Of a DNA stretch of 64,000 nucleotides, positions 17,192-26,363 are shown piece after piece. The position numbers were made by a program, and so were the translations under genes. Under the pieces are notes generated by a model. It saw only the letters and a program-made list of their open reading frames with translations. It was not told the origin of the DNA and made no database searches. Positions within the stretch are counted from its first letter, which is position 1; each line of letters opens with the position of its first letter. Source of the DNA: JBBQER01 sp052148155 (GTDB lineage Bacteria; Actinomycetota; Acidimicrobiia; IMCC26256; PALSA-610); NCBI GenBank assembly GCA_052148155.1, contig JBKQIY010000233.1, positions 21,205-85,204 on the forward strand, in the 5' to 3' direction.

Positions 17192-19840
17192 ATGGGCGCA
17201 CGCGAAGCATCCGCGATTGACTCCGGCCTCGACGAGCGGGTCGGAGCGCTCGCTCGGTTCTTGGTGGATTCGGGCCAGTTCGTGCCCGGCCTGGTTGTGG
17301 GCGACGACGGGCGGGCCCGGTCATGGTGGTGGCCGCTCGTGGCGGCGCGCGACTGCGGATATGTTGCCTCGCTTTGCTCGAATGGATCAGTAGACACGCA
17401 ACGTGACGTTGCTGGGCGCCTTGCCGGAGCGGTCGATGCGCTCGTTCGGGAGCGCCTTGGCAAGCCGGGCACGAGGATTGCGCCGTCCCGGTCCGGGCGG
17501 CGCACGATTCCGCAGGAGTGGCTGCATTCGCTTGGCGCGACCGACCCGTGGCTTTCGCGATCGCTTGATGTTGACAAACTCCGCGCGTTTGAGCGCGCGG
17601 TGGGGGAATGGGTTGCGTCTGGGGTCGCGTCAAGCGGTCGCGTCAGGCTTTGCGTGCGGCTTCAAGAGCCCGACAATGCCGCCGAAGATTGGACGGTCGA
17701 GCTCCTCGCGCAAGACGCTGACGACCCGAGCATGCTTGTCGCCGCGGCGCGTGTGTGGGACGGGAGCGCTCCGCTCGGTCCGCTCGCATTTGAGGAGTTG
17801 TTGCGCGGAGTCGGTCGGTTGGTGCGGCTCGCGCCGGAATTCGTCTCGATGCTCGATGAGCCCGAGCCGAATGGCGTCAACCTCGAGGCATCGTCGGTGG
17901 TCGCGTTCGTACACGAGCGCGCCGCGACCTTGACCGAAGCCGGCATCGGCGTGCTGCTGCCGGCGTGGTGGGCGGGTCGGCGGCGGCTCGGGTTACGGGT
18001 GAAAGCCGCCAGTCGGCGCCGCGCGAGTTCAGGTGCGGTGGTGGCGGGCGGCGTCGGAATGGACGCACTCGTTTCGTTTCAGTGGGAGGCGGCGCTCGGC
18101 GATCGACGACTCAGCCGCGCCGAGTTGCGCACGCTCGAGGCGGCGGCGGCCGCCAAGCAGGAACTTGTGCAGATCCGAGGCGAGTGGGTCGAACTTCGCG
18201 CCGACGACCTCGACGCGGTCCGCGCCAGGGTCGGCCAACGCGGGGAAGCGAGCGTGGCTGAGGTCTTGCGAGCCGCGCTCGGGCTCGACGGACTCGGCGC
18301 TTCCGACGATGTCGAGATCGCCGGCGTCGATGCGACCGGTTGGCTCGGCCGGCTACTCGACGACACGCTGCACGCGACCGTGACCCCGATCGCGACACCG
18401 TCAGCGTTCGCCGGAACGCTGCGCCCGTATCAGGAGCGCGGAGTCGGATGGCTCGCGTTTCTCGGCCGGCTCGGCCTGGGCGCCTGTCTTGCAGACGACA
18501 TGGGACTCGGCAAGACGGCCGAGCTGATCGCCTCGATCCTCGCCGAACCCGCCGACGGCCCGGCGCTGGTGGTGTGTCCCGTGTCGGTACTCGGGAACTG
18601 GCAGCGCGAGCTTGCGCGGTTCGCCCCGAGCCTGGCAGTCCTCGTCCATCACGGTCCTGATCGTTTCACCGGGCATCGAGTTTCGTTCGCGAAACGGGCT
18701 CGCCGCGCCGACGTGGTGTTGACGACCTATTCGCTGGTTGCGCGTGACATCGAACAGCTCGTCGAGGCGGAGTGGACGCGTTTGGTGCTCGACGAGGCGC
18801 AGCAGGTAAAGAATCCCGGCGCGGCGCAGACCCGCGCCGTGCAACGCATTTCGGCGCCGCGGCGCGTCGCGCTCACCGGCACGCCGGTCGAGAACCGTTT
18901 GTCGGAGCTGTGGTCGATCATGCACGTCCTGAACCCCGGCCTGCTGGGCTCGGCGCGATCGTTCCGCGAGCGCTTCGCGATCCCGATCGAGCGTGACCAG
19001 GATTCGCAGACCACCGCGCGGCTGCGCCGGATCACCGCACCGTTCGTGCTGCGACGACTGAAAACCGACAAGACGATCATCGATGACCTTCCGGACAAGA
19101 TCGAAACAACCGAGGCATGTCCGCTCACCCGTGAGCAAGCGACGCTCTACCAGGCTGTTGTCGACAACCTCGTCGAGACATCGGAACAGGCTGAGGGCAT
19201 GAGTCGACGGGGGCTCGTGCTGGCCGGACTCACGCGGCTCAAGCAGGTGTGCAATCATCCCGCACACTTCCTGCGCGACGGCTCGGCGCTCGCCGGCCGA
19301 TCGGGCAAGCTGACCCGGACCGAAGAGCTCATCGACGAGATCCTGTCTGAAGATGACAAGGCGCTGTGCTTCACCCAGTTCGCGGAGTGGGGTGAGATGC
19401 TCGCGCCTCACCTTCGGCGGCGCTTTGGTGTCGACGTGGGCTGGCTGCACGGCCGGGTTCCGCGTCGCAAGCGCGACGACCTGGTCGCCAGCTTCCAACG
19501 TGACGGCGGACCATCGGTGCTCCTCGTCTCACTCAAAGCCGGCGGGACCGGATTGAACCTGACGGCGGCGACGCATGTCATCCACCTCGACCGGTGGTGG
19601 AATCCGGCAGTCGAGGATCAGGCGACCGACCGTGCGTATCGCATCGGACAGCAGCGCACCGTGCTCGTGCACAAGCTCGTGAGCCGCGGCACGGTCGAAG
19701 AGCGCGTGGACGCGATGATCTCGGCGAAGCGTGCGCTGGCCGAACAGGTCGTCGGCGCCGGCGACGCCTGGATTACCGAACTGTCAACGAACGATCTACG
19801 CGAGCTCGTCGCGTTGCAGCGCGACGCCGTGGAGCTGTAA
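17192..19840 (+). CDS. SNF2-family helicase (HepA/HelZ type)
   Basis: An 882-residue Swi2/Snf2 ATPase. The N-terminal 380 residues are the bacterial SNF2-associated region. The motor starts near residue 410 (TLRPYQERGVGWLAFLGRLG) with Walker A DDMGLGKT (about 435-442), the motif II box LVLDEAQQVKN (about 530), motif III ALTGTPVENRLSELW, and the second RecA domain with LKAGGTGLNLTAA, HLDRWWNPAVEDQAT and DRAYRIGQ (about 811). All motor motifs are intact, so it is an active DNA translocase. It is coupled (TAATG) to a SWIM zinc-finger gene; the pair recurs in actinobacteria, but its cellular role is not established. It may remodel protein-DNA or transcription complexes. Confidence 0.94.
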   Translation: MGAREASAIDSGLDERVGALARFLVDSGQFVPGLVVGDDGRARSWWWPLVAARDCGYVASLCSNGSVDTQRDVAGRLAGAVDALVRERLGKPGTRIAPSRSGRRTIPQEWLHSLGATDPWLSRSLDVDKLRAFERAVGEWVASGVASSGRVRLCVRLQEPDNAAEDWTVELLAQDADDPSMLVAAARVWDGSAPLGPLAFEELLRGVGRLVRLAPEFVSMLDEPEPNGVNLEASSVVAFVHERAATLTEAGIGVLLPAWWAGRRRLGLRVKAASRRRASSGAVVAGGVGMDALVSFQWEAALGDRRLSRAELRTLEAAAAAKQELVQIRGEWVELRADDLDAVRARVGQRGEASVAEVLRAALGLDGLGASDDVEIAGVDATGWLGRLLDDTLHATVTPIATPSAFAGTLRPYQERGVGWLAFLGRLGLGACLADDMGLGKTAELIASILAEPADGPALVVCPVSVLGNWQRELARFAPSLAVLVHHGPDRFTGHRVSFAKRARRADVVLTTYSLVARDIEQLVEAEWTRLVLDEAQQVKNPGAAQTRAVQRISAPRRVALTGTPVENRLSELWSIMHVLNPGLLGSARSFRERFAIPIERDQDSQTTARLRRITAPFVLRRLKTDKTIIDDLPDKIETTEACPLTREQATLYQAVVDNLVETSEQAEGMSRRGLVLAGLTRLKQVCNHPAHFLRDGSALAGRSGKLTRTEELIDEILSEDDKALCFTQFAEWGEMLAPHLRRRFGVDVGWLHGRVPRRKRDDLVASFQRDGGPSVLLVSLKAGGTGLNLTAATHVIHLDRWWNPAVEDQATDRAYRIGQQRTVLVHKLVSRGTVEERVDAMISAKRALAEQVVGAGDAWITELSTNDLRELVALQRDAVEL

Positions 19841-20730
19841 TGGCACCTCGACGCTGGGACGATCCGTGGCAACGCTACGCCGAGTCGGTACCCCTTCCTG
19901 TCGAGGATGGGCTCGCGACCTCGAAACAGCGCGGCGCGATGGCCGCGACGTGGTGGTCGCAACGGTTCGTCGATGTACTCGAGTCGTACGGTCTCGGCAC
20001 GCGCATGCGGCGCGGAAGGCGGTACGCGCGAGCGGGCCAGGTGCTTTCCCTCGATGTGCAGGCCGGAATGCTCGTCGGGCAAGTGCAAGGATCACGCCGG
20101 ACGCCGTATGTCGTTACCGTCGCGTCGGCACCGCCGTCGCCCGATCAGTGGGTGACGCTCGACGCGGCGCTCGGATCACGCGTCGGGTTCGTCGCCCAGC
20201 TGCTGGCGGGCGAGGTGCCGCACGACCTCGAAGAGGTGTTCCGAAGCGCGTCTGTCGAGCTGTTCCCCGCGGCCTGGTCGAAACTCGATACTCGCTGCAA
20301 CTGTCCCGACTGGGAGAGTCCGTGCAAACACATCGCGGCGGTGCTCTATGTGTTCGCGGATCGGCTCGACGCCGACCCGTGGCTGCTGCTCTCCTGGCGC
20401 GGACGCAGCCGAGAACAACTGCTCGAACCGTTGCGTGCCCGCGCCGGCGGGAACGCCGAGCCGACGTACGGATCGCCCATCGCGCCGTGGTGGCCGTTCG
20501 GAGACGGCCAACGGCTGCCCAGTGGCCTGGGCCTGCTCCCGGAGGTTTCGTTGACTGGAGCGCCAGATCCGCCGTACGCGGTGTTGCGCCGACTCGAACC
20601 GTTCGAGGTCGAGGTTCGGGGCGCCCTCGTCACAGATCTGTTATCGCATGCCTACGAGACGGTGTGCGGCCCGGTTACCGAGCCCCCAGCGCGGACCGAG
20701 GTTCGGCCCGAACGTCGGAATGTTCGGTGA
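19840..20730 (+). CDS. SWIM zinc-finger protein, partner of the SNF2 helicase
   Basis: A 296-residue protein with a SWIM motif CxCxnCxH (CNCPDWESPCKH, about residues 150-161), a zinc site for DNA or protein binding. The N-terminal text GAMAATWWSQRFVDVLESYG and ARAGQVLSLDVQAGMLVGQV is the usual lead-in of the bacterial SWIM family. Its ATG shares one base with the helicase stop (TAATG), so the two are translationally coupled and probably act together. The C-terminal 120 residues are variable. Nothing further on the target can be read. Confidence 0.88.
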   Translation: MAPRRWDDPWQRYAESVPLPVEDGLATSKQRGAMAATWWSQRFVDVLESYGLGTRMRRGRRYARAGQVLSLDVQAGMLVGQVQGSRRTPYVVTVASAPPSPDQWVTLDAALGSRVGFVAQLLAGEVPHDLEEVFRSASVELFPAAWSKLDTRCNCPDWESPCKHIAAVLYVFADRLDADPWLLLSWRGRSREQLLEPLRARAGGNAEPTYGSPIAPWWPFGDGQRLPSGLGLLPEVSLTGAPDPPYAVLRRLEPFEVEVRGALVTDLLSHAYETVCGPVTEPPARTEVRPERRNVR

Positions 20731-21349
20731 TCGCTGCAACCGACCACCGAACCGGACGCCTGAGTTCCGCCCTCTCGTCGAGCGTGAAATCGTCAACACT
20801 CGACCCGACCGCACCGATCGACGCGGGTGCGGTCGCGCTATCCGCGTCGTGATCATCGACACCGCGGGAATTGCCGACGATGTCCACAGATTCGAGTCGT
20901 CCCCCGATCGCCGCTCGAGGCCGGTGAGCGTTGGTCCAGGAGTTTCCGAGCTGAACGGCTGCGTGGGAGCCCCCTCTGCCGACAATGGTGGGAAACTGGC
21001 CGAGAGAGTGACGGCGACGACAGGTCACGGCTCGAACAGCACGAGCTTCGTTCCGGACTACCGTCCGGTACCCGGCTCGTTGGTCGGGTGTTGAGCATGT
21101 CCAACCTGAATCTGCGCGTCTGCGTTGACGATGTCGAGGTCGTCGCTTCCGTCGACCCGGCTGCGCTCCACAGAACGTGTGGGTCGGCCGGCGCTCTTGC
21201 GGCCAACCTCCGACAGGTCGATGCCGCTCGAGCCTGCGACCGCAGGCTCGAGCGGAGCTGCTCGTGGGCACGAGAGAACGTCACGGTGGAAGCGCAGTGC
21301 GTCTGACCGAACATGCAGGCGCCCGCGAGTGGGCGGGTCGCGGGACCTC
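20731..21349. other. Stretch without a convincing gene
   Basis: No open frame with recognisable protein text. A frame from about 21097 on the plus strand begins plausibly (MSNLNLRVCVDDVEVVAS) but runs through the perfect palindrome at 21224-21255, so I do not call it. The region contains that palindrome and the promoter for the YbhN-like gene. Confidence 0.35.
21224..21255. repeat. Perfect 15-bp inverted repeat (hairpin)
   Basis: Arms CCGCTCGAGCCTGCG and CGCAGGCTCGAGCGG separated by two bases (AC). It would form a very stable hairpin in RNA and could be a factor-independent terminator without a T-tract, or a protein site. It lies 94 bases before the YbhN-like gene. Confidence 0.75.
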
Positions 21350-22384
21350 ATGACCTCCAAGAAGTGGTTTGGCTACCTGGCTGGGCTGGTGGTCGCTGGA
21401 CTCCTGGTTTACGCAGTCGTTGTCGCCAGCGGCGGGCTACGCGACGCAGTCCACCAGCTGCGCCACGCCTCGCTTGGCTGGCTCGCACCCGCGCTGGCCC
21501 TCGAAATATGCAGCTACGCCCTGACTGGACTGATGCTGCGTTCCCTGCAAGGAGACGACGGCTCACTCGCGTGGTCGACGACCGTGCGAGTTGCGCTGGT
21601 CGTGTGGGGCTTGGGCAGTCTGCTGCCTGCTTCGCCGGCTGAGGGCATCGCCATGTCGGTGGCCGAACTTCGACGTCGCGGCGTCGACCGTCAGCATGCG
21701 CTCACGATGTTGCTCCTCGCCGGGTGGTTCCAGTTTTGGGCACTGGTCCTCACGGCTGCCGTCGCTTCGGCCCTGGTCGACGCCGTTGGACATCCGGACC
21801 CGGTCGACGGGACCCGTCTGGTGATCGCCGCGGTGGTCTTGACCGCGATCGCGGTGACCGCTGGTTTCCTCGCCCGCCGACCGATCACCGGCAAGGTCGT
21901 GGCCGAAGCCATTTGGTGGATCCCTCACCACCGCAGGATGACACGCGACGAGCTGCGTGCCGCCGGTGCCGATACGCACACGCGCCTCGTCAGGCTGCTC
22001 GGGCCTCCAGTTCATCGGATCGAGATCGGGTTGGCCGCCGCCGGTTCATGGATCACCGATGCTGCATGTTTATGGACGGCGTTGCACGGTGCGCATGCCC
22101 ACGTCCGATTCAGTCTTGTCATCCTCGCCTACGTGGCCGGCACCGTCGCTTCCTGGGTGCCACTTCTGCCGGGCGGACTTGGCGCGGTCGAAGTCGCAGT
22201 GCCGGCTGTCCTGCATCACTTCGGTGTCCCGTTGACCGTCGCGCTCGCCGGAACGCTGCTGTGGCGAGGGCTATCGCTGTTCCTGCCCGCGATTGGCGGT
22301 GCCTTCGCCTACGGCAGTCTCCGAGCCGAGCACCCCGTCGCCGACGTCGGCCCCGTCCACGAGCTGCCGCCCGACTCAGCCTGA
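21350..22384 (+). CDS. YbhN/UPF0104-type multi-pass membrane protein
   Basis: A 344-residue integral membrane protein with about eight hydrophobic helices, first at residues 7-27 (FGYLAGLVVAGLLVYAVVVA). The family text WLAPALALEICSYALTGLML, SLLPASPAEGIAMSVAELRR (a glycine/proline motif near residue 100) and SWVPLLPGGLGAVEVAVPAV (near 270) is typical of the lysylphosphatidylglycerol synthase membrane region (YbhN/AglD-like flippase family). The catalytic synthase domain is absent. The likely role is lipid or lipid-linked glycan translocation. ATG at 21350; no adjacent operon partner. The last 20 residues are hydrophilic and poorly conserved. Confidence 0.82.
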   Translation: MTSKKWFGYLAGLVVAGLLVYAVVVASGGLRDAVHQLRHASLGWLAPALALEICSYALTGLMLRSLQGDDGSLAWSTTVRVALVVWGLGSLLPASPAEGIAMSVAELRRRGVDRQHALTMLLLAGWFQFWALVLTAAVASALVDAVGHPDPVDGTRLVIAAVVLTAIAVTAGFLARRPITGKVVAEAIWWIPHHRRMTRDELRAAGADTHTRLVRLLGPPVHRIEIGLAAAGSWITDAACLWTALHGAHAHVRFSLVILAYVAGTVASWVPLLPGGLGAVEVAVPAVLHHFGVPLTVALAGTLLWRGLSLFLPAIGGAFAYGSLRAEHPVADVGPVHELPPDSA

Positions 22385-22735
22385 CCGCACGCGCACTGCG
22401 CGAACCACGCCGAGGTGCGCGTCTACAACCGCGTCGCCTCCAGCCACGTCCGCTGAGTCTGGTTCGTTGGACGCCGAGGTCGCGGCGCGATTGCTTGCCG
22501 CGGCCTTTGACACTCGAGCGTTGGTCTTTCGCGCACGCGCCGAAACGAGGTGGTGGCGTCGGCCACGATCGACGAACCGTCTCCGAAATTGGACGGTTCG
22601 TGGGATTTCGCACAGGAGTCGCGCACCCGAGACATCGCATCGCGAGTGACGTACGGCAATGACACTGCTGCGACTTGACGTGACCCTGCAGGCAGGACCG
22701 CGACAACCGGGCTCCAGATCGTACACTCCGCCCCC
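22385..22735. other. Intergenic region with a hairpin
   Basis: No gene seen. Contains the inverted repeat at 22572-22601 and must carry the promoter for the SDR gene that starts at 22736. Confidence 0.4.
22572..22601. repeat. Perfect 10-bp inverted repeat (hairpin)
   Basis: Arms ACGAACCGTC and GACGGTTCGT around a 10-base loop, 190 bases after the YbhN-like gene and 135 before the SDR. Could end transcription of the former or bind a regulator of the latter; no T-tract follows. Confidence 0.6.
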
Positions 22736-23509
22736 GTGGACGACTCACAGCTCCCGCGCTTCGACGGCCGCGTCGTGCTCGTCACGGGCGGCTGTCGCGG
22801 GATTGGTCGCGGGATCGCGCTGCGTTTTTCCGAAGCTGGCGCGCACGTTGTCATCTGCTGCCGGCACGAGCCTGAAGATCTCCCGATCGGTTGGTTGTTC
22901 GTCGGAGCCGACGTGCGCGAACCGGATCAGGTCGATGGGGTGATCGCAGCCACGACAGATCGTTTCGGCGCGCTCGACGTGCTGGTCAACAACGCCGGCG
23001 GCTCGCCGCCGGCCGATACCGCGGCCGCGTCGCCGCGTTTCACTGCCGGGATAATCGCGCTGAACCTCACGGCCGCACTGGTGACCGCACAGAAGGCCAA
23101 CGCGGTGATGCAGGGTCAGGAGCGAGGCGGCAACATCGTGAATATCGCGAGCGTGAGCGGTATCCGGCCCTCGCCGAGGACCGTGGCCTACGGCGCGGCA
23201 AAGGCGGGACTGCTCAACGCCACGCAGACGCTCGCAGTCGAGTTTGCGCCCAAGGTTCGCGTCAACGCGGTCGTCGTCGGCTACGTCGTGACCGAGCAGG
23301 CGCACCTCTTCTACGGCGACGACGAAGGGGTGCGCGCAGTCGGGGAAACCGTCCCGTTGGGCCGCATGGCCGACCCGACCGACGTCGCCGACGTTTGTCT
23401 GTTCCTCGCGTCGCCGCTCGCCCGTTACGTCACCGGCGCGCAGGTGCTCGTGCACGGCGGCGGCGAGCTTCCGACCTACCTCGCCGCTGCGAAAGGGACC
23501 TCGCCATGA
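22736..23509 (+). CDS. Short-chain dehydrogenase, Rv3549c-like
   Basis: A 257-residue SDR starting at GTG 22736. The cofactor motif is GGCRGIGRG (TGxxxGxG type), followed by the NNAGG segment and the YxxxK pair as Tyr-Gly-Ala-Ala-Lys (TVAYGAAKAGLLNA) with the upstream Ser in IASVSGIR. The C-terminal words VNAVVVGYVVTEQAHLFYG and VHGGGELPTYLAA resemble Mtb Rv3549c, a steroid-ring locus SDR next to echA20/ipdAB. The stop overlaps the next SDR by ATGA, so the two are cotranscribed. Likely oxidises or reduces a hydroxy/keto CoA intermediate; the exact substrate is not known to me. Confidence 0.82.
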   Translation: MDDSQLPRFDGRVVLVTGGCRGIGRGIALRFSEAGAHVVICCRHEPEDLPIGWLFVGADVREPDQVDGVIAATTDRFGALDVLVNNAGGSPPADTAAASPRFTAGIIALNLTAALVTAQKANAVMQGQERGGNIVNIASVSGIRPSPRTVAYGAAKAGLLNATQTLAVEFAPKVRVNAVVVGYVVTEQAHLFYGDDEGVRAVGETVPLGRMADPTDVADVCLFLASPLARYVTGAQVLVHGGGELPTYLAAAKGTSP

Positions 23510-24258
23510 CTGGTCGACTCGAAGGCAAGGTTGCGTTGGTGACCGGCGCCGCGTCGGGTATCGGCGCCGCCTGTGCCGCCAGATTCTCCGTCGAAGGCGC
23601 CCGTGTCGGCGGGATCGACATCACGATTCCTGCTTCGCATCCATGCGCGGTGTTCGCGCCGGCCGACGTTCGTGACGCGGTGGCGGTCGACGCGGCGGTC
23701 GCCGGCATCGTCGCAGATCTCGGCCCGATCGACGTGTTGGTCAATGCGGCCGGTGTCTCGAGCTTCGGGACCGCCGACACAATCGACGAAACCGAATGGA
23801 ACCGGGTGCTCGACGTCAACCTCAAGGGCACGTGGCTCGTCTCGAGGGCTGTGCTCCCTGCCATGGTGGCGCGCGGCGCGGGCAGTGTCGTGAACCTCGC
23901 GAGTGTCGAGGGCATCGAGGGCGGCCAAGCGCAGACGGCATACAACGCGTCGAAGGGCGGCGTCGTCCTGCTGACACGCAGCATGGCGGTCGATTACGGG
24001 CCCAACAATGTGCGCGTCAACTGCCTCTGCCCGGGCATGATCGAAACCCCGATGACGGCACCGCTGAAGGACGGTGGGTTACGTCCGGTGCTCGAGTGGT
24101 TCGAGGCCCAACATCTGCTCGGACGGACCGGCAAGCCGGAGGAGGTCGCCGCGGCGGCGCTGTTCCTCGCGTCCGACGATGCATCGTTCGTCACCGGCCA
24201 CGCGCTCGCCGTCGACGGCGGCTACCTGGCGGGGCGTCGCTTCCCGGGAGTTCTTTGA
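23506..24258 (+). CDS. Short-chain dehydrogenase
   Basis: A 250-residue classical SDR beginning MTGRLEGKVALVTGAASGIG. It has NAAGVSSFG, the catalytic Ser in NLASVEG and Tyr-x-x-x-Lys in TAYNASKGGVVLLT, and the PG motif in VNCLCPGMIETPMTAPL. The C-terminus ends in DGGYLAGRRFPGV. It is translationally coupled to the preceding SDR. Substrate not predictable beyond an NAD(P)-dependent alcohol/ketone conversion; the neighbourhood suggests lipid or steroid intermediates. Confidence 0.85.
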   Translation: MTGRLEGKVALVTGAASGIGAACAARFSVEGARVGGIDITIPASHPCAVFAPADVRDAVAVDAAVAGIVADLGPIDVLVNAAGVSSFGTADTIDETEWNRVLDVNLKGTWLVSRAVLPAMVARGAGSVVNLASVEGIEGGQAQTAYNASKGGVVLLTRSMAVDYGPNNVRVNCLCPGMIETPMTAPLKDGGLRPVLEWFEAQHLLGRTGKPEEVAAAALFLASDDASFVTGHALAVDGGYLAGRRFPGVL

Positions 24259-24334
24259 GAAAGCCAGGCGCAGATCGCAGGGCCGGACCGTCGCGATTCG
24301 CGGCGACGTCGGCTCGGCGGTCGGGACCGCAAGG

Positions 24335-25096
24335 TCACGGATGCTGACTGCTGACTGACACGACTTCGCCGGTCATGTACGACGCGAGATCTGACGCGAG
24401 GAACACGATGACGTTGGCGACCTCCCACGGCTCGGCCGCGCGCCCGAACGCTTCTCTTTCGGTGAGCTGCGCGAGGAGTTCGTCGGTCGTGACCTTGGCG
24501 AGATGCGGGTGCATCGCCAACGACGGAGCGACCGCGTTGATCCGCACGCCCCGCTCGGCGGCTTCGATCGCGGCGCAACGGGTCAGTGCCATCACGCCCG
24601 CCTTCGCTGCCGCGTAGTGCGCCTGGCCCTGCTGCGCCCGCCAGCCGACCACCGATGCGTTGTTCACGACTGCACCCGACCCGCGCGGACCCATGTGTCG
24701 CAGCGCGGCTCGCGTCATCCGCATGGTGCCGGTGAGTGTGACGTCCAGCACCGAGAACCACTGTTCGTCCGTCATCTCGTCAAGTCGTGCTGTGCCGCCG
24801 AGACCGGCGTTATTTACGAGCACGTCCAGGTGTCCGAACGTGTCGACCACGTCGGCGAAGCATCGGTCGACGTCGTTTTGAGCGGTCACGTCGGCGAGCA
24901 CGGCGTGCGCGCCGATGGCGTCGGCCGACTCGCGCAGTCGGCGTTCGTGGATGTCGGTGATCGCGACGCGTGCGCCCTCCTCGGTGCAGCGTTTGGCAGT
25001 CGCGAAGCCGATGCCGGTTCCTGCGGCGGCGGTGACCAGCACGGTCTTGCCGGCGAGCAGTCCGCGGCCGGGCGGATAGTCGGGCCCGTTCGTCAT
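24335..25096 (-). CDS. ipdF: Short-chain dehydrogenase, IpdF-like
   Basis: A 253-residue SDR with the atypical cofactor loop TAAAGTGIGFATAKR, the NNAGLGGTARLDEMT stretch, catalytic YAAAK (QAHYAAAKAGVMALTR) and C-terminal GEVVSVSSQHP. This pattern is that of Mtb Rv3559c (IpdF), reported as acting on hydroxylated C/D-ring CoA thioesters. ATG 25096 overlaps the stop of the fadE30-like gene by ATGA, as in Mtb, where Rv3559c lies beside fadE30. The convergent stop with the SDR at 24258 leaves a 76-base gap. Assignment rests on sequence wording and neighbour. Confidence 0.85.
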   Translation of the reverse strand: MTNGPDYPPGRGLLAGKTVLVTAAAGTGIGFATAKRCTEEGARVAITDIHERRLRESADAIGAHAVLADVTAQNDVDRCFADVVDTFGHLDVLVNNAGLGGTARLDEMTDEQWFSVLDVTLTGTMRMTRAALRHMGPRGSGAVVNNASVVGWRAQQGQAHYAAAKAGVMALTRCAAIEAAERGVRINAVAPSLAMHPHLAKVTTDELLAQLTEREAFGRAAEPWEVANVIVFLASDLASYMTGEVVSVSSQHP

Positions 25097-26256
25097 TTCG
25101 GCTCCTTGGGGAGGCCGAGCGACCGTTCCCCGATGACGTTGCGCTGAATCTGATTCGAGCCGCCGTAGATCGTGTCTGCGCGGCTGTAGAGGAACAAGCC
25201 TCGCAGCGTGTCGTCGTCGCCAGCGATTCCCGCCGGGCCGCACACGTCGATCGCGAGTTCACCAAGCCCGCGGTGGAAGCTAGCCCAGAACAGCTTATGG
25301 ATCGACGTCGCGGGCGTGACAGTTCCGTGCTCGAGCGCAGGCAGAGTGCGCAGCGCGTGATATCGCATCACTCGCAACGTCATCCAGGCCTCGGCGAGGC
25401 GTTGGCGCAGGACCGGGTCGGAGGCGGCGCCGGTCGAACGTGCGAGGTCGGTGATCGTGCGCAGTTCCTGCTCGAACGCGAGCTGCTGGCCGAGGGTCGA
25501 CGCGCCTCGCTCGAACGCCAGCGTGCCCATTGCCACGCGCCAGCCGTCGTCGACTCCGCCGACCACGTTCGCGGCCGCGGTTCGTGCTCCGTCAAGGAAC
25601 GTCTCGTTGAACTCCGAGTGGCCGGTGAGCTGGACGATTGGCCGGACCTCGATGCCGGGCTGGCGCATCGGCACGAGCAGGTACGACAGCCCCTTGTGTC
25701 TCGCGGCGTCGGGATTCGTGCGGGCGAGCACGAAGATCCAATGGGCCCAGTGGGCGAGCGATGTCCACACCTTCTGGCCGGTGATGGTCCACTCGTCTCC
25801 GTCGAGCACGGCGCGGGTCTTCACGTTGGCGAGGTCCGAGCCGGCGTCGGGCTCGGAGTAGCCCTGGCACCAGATCTCGGTTCCTTGCAGGATCCCGGGC
25901 AGCACGGCACGCCGCTGGCTGTCGGATCCGAAATGCACAATGGTCGGACCGAGCAAACCCTCACCGACGATCCCAACGCGTCCGGGCCCACGCGCTCGCG
26001 CGTACTCCTCGAAGAAAATCATCTGCTCGACGAGCGAGGCGCCCCGACCGCCGTGCTCGGCCGGCCACCCGAGGCCGATCCATCCATCACGGCCGAGTTC
26101 TTGTTCCCACGCCCAACGTTCGTCGAAGTACTCGTGCTCGTCGCCGGGTCCGCCCCGACCGCGCACCGCCGCGAACGGTCCGCCGAGCCGGTCGGCGAGC
26201 CAAGCACGCGCGTCAACGCGGAACTGCTCCTGCGCGGGAGTGAAATGCAGGTCCAC
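25093..26256 (-). CDS. fadE30: Acyl-CoA dehydrogenase, FadE30-like
   Basis: A 387-residue FAD acyl-CoA dehydrogenase starting at GTG 26256 (family text DLHFTPAQEQFRVDARAWL). Marks are WPAEHGGRGASLVEQM, WCQGYSEPDAGSDLANV, GQKVWTSLAHWAHWIFVLAR, FERGASTLGQQLAFEQEL and the C-terminal DTIYGGSNQIQRNVIGERSL. The wording follows Mtb FadE30 (Rv3560c), which introduces the first double bond into HIP-CoA, the C/D-ring remainder of cholesterol. It precedes and overlaps the ipdF-like SDR. Upstream, 107 bases separate it from a divergent SDR gene. A fadD3-like ligase, its usual partner, is not nearby. Confidence 0.88.
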   Translation of the reverse strand: MDLHFTPAQEQFRVDARAWLADRLGGPFAAVRGRGGPGDEHEYFDERWAWEQELGRDGWIGLGWPAEHGGRGASLVEQMIFFEEYARARGPGRVGIVGEGLLGPTIVHFGSDSQRRAVLPGILQGTEIWCQGYSEPDAGSDLANVKTRAVLDGDEWTITGQKVWTSLAHWAHWIFVLARTNPDAARHKGLSYLLVPMRQPGIEVRPIVQLTGHSEFNETFLDGARTAAANVVGGVDDGWRVAMGTLAFERGASTLGQQLAFEQELRTITDLARSTGAASDPVLRQRLAEAWMTLRVMRYHALRTLPALEHGTVTPATSIHKLFWASFHRGLGELAIDVCGPAGIAGDDDTLRGLFLYSRADTIYGGSNQIQRNVIGERSLGLPKEPK

Positions 26257-26363
26257 GCGGCGGGACGGTACCAAAGCTGCACTCGTATGCTCTCCAGAAC
26301 GAACTCGTGAGCGTGGCCCGAGCGGCCACCGGCGGTGCAAGGGCAGAGAGCGACGAACACAGC

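Noticed and set aside
16165..17577. A 470-residue minus-strand open frame overlapping the start of the SNF2 helicase
   Set aside because: Only the final 150 residues look like protein (membrane helix and tail). The upstream part is composition noise and overlaps a certain gene.
20827..21306. Plus-strand open frame before the YbhN-like gene
   Set aside because: It runs through the perfect palindrome and shows no protein family.
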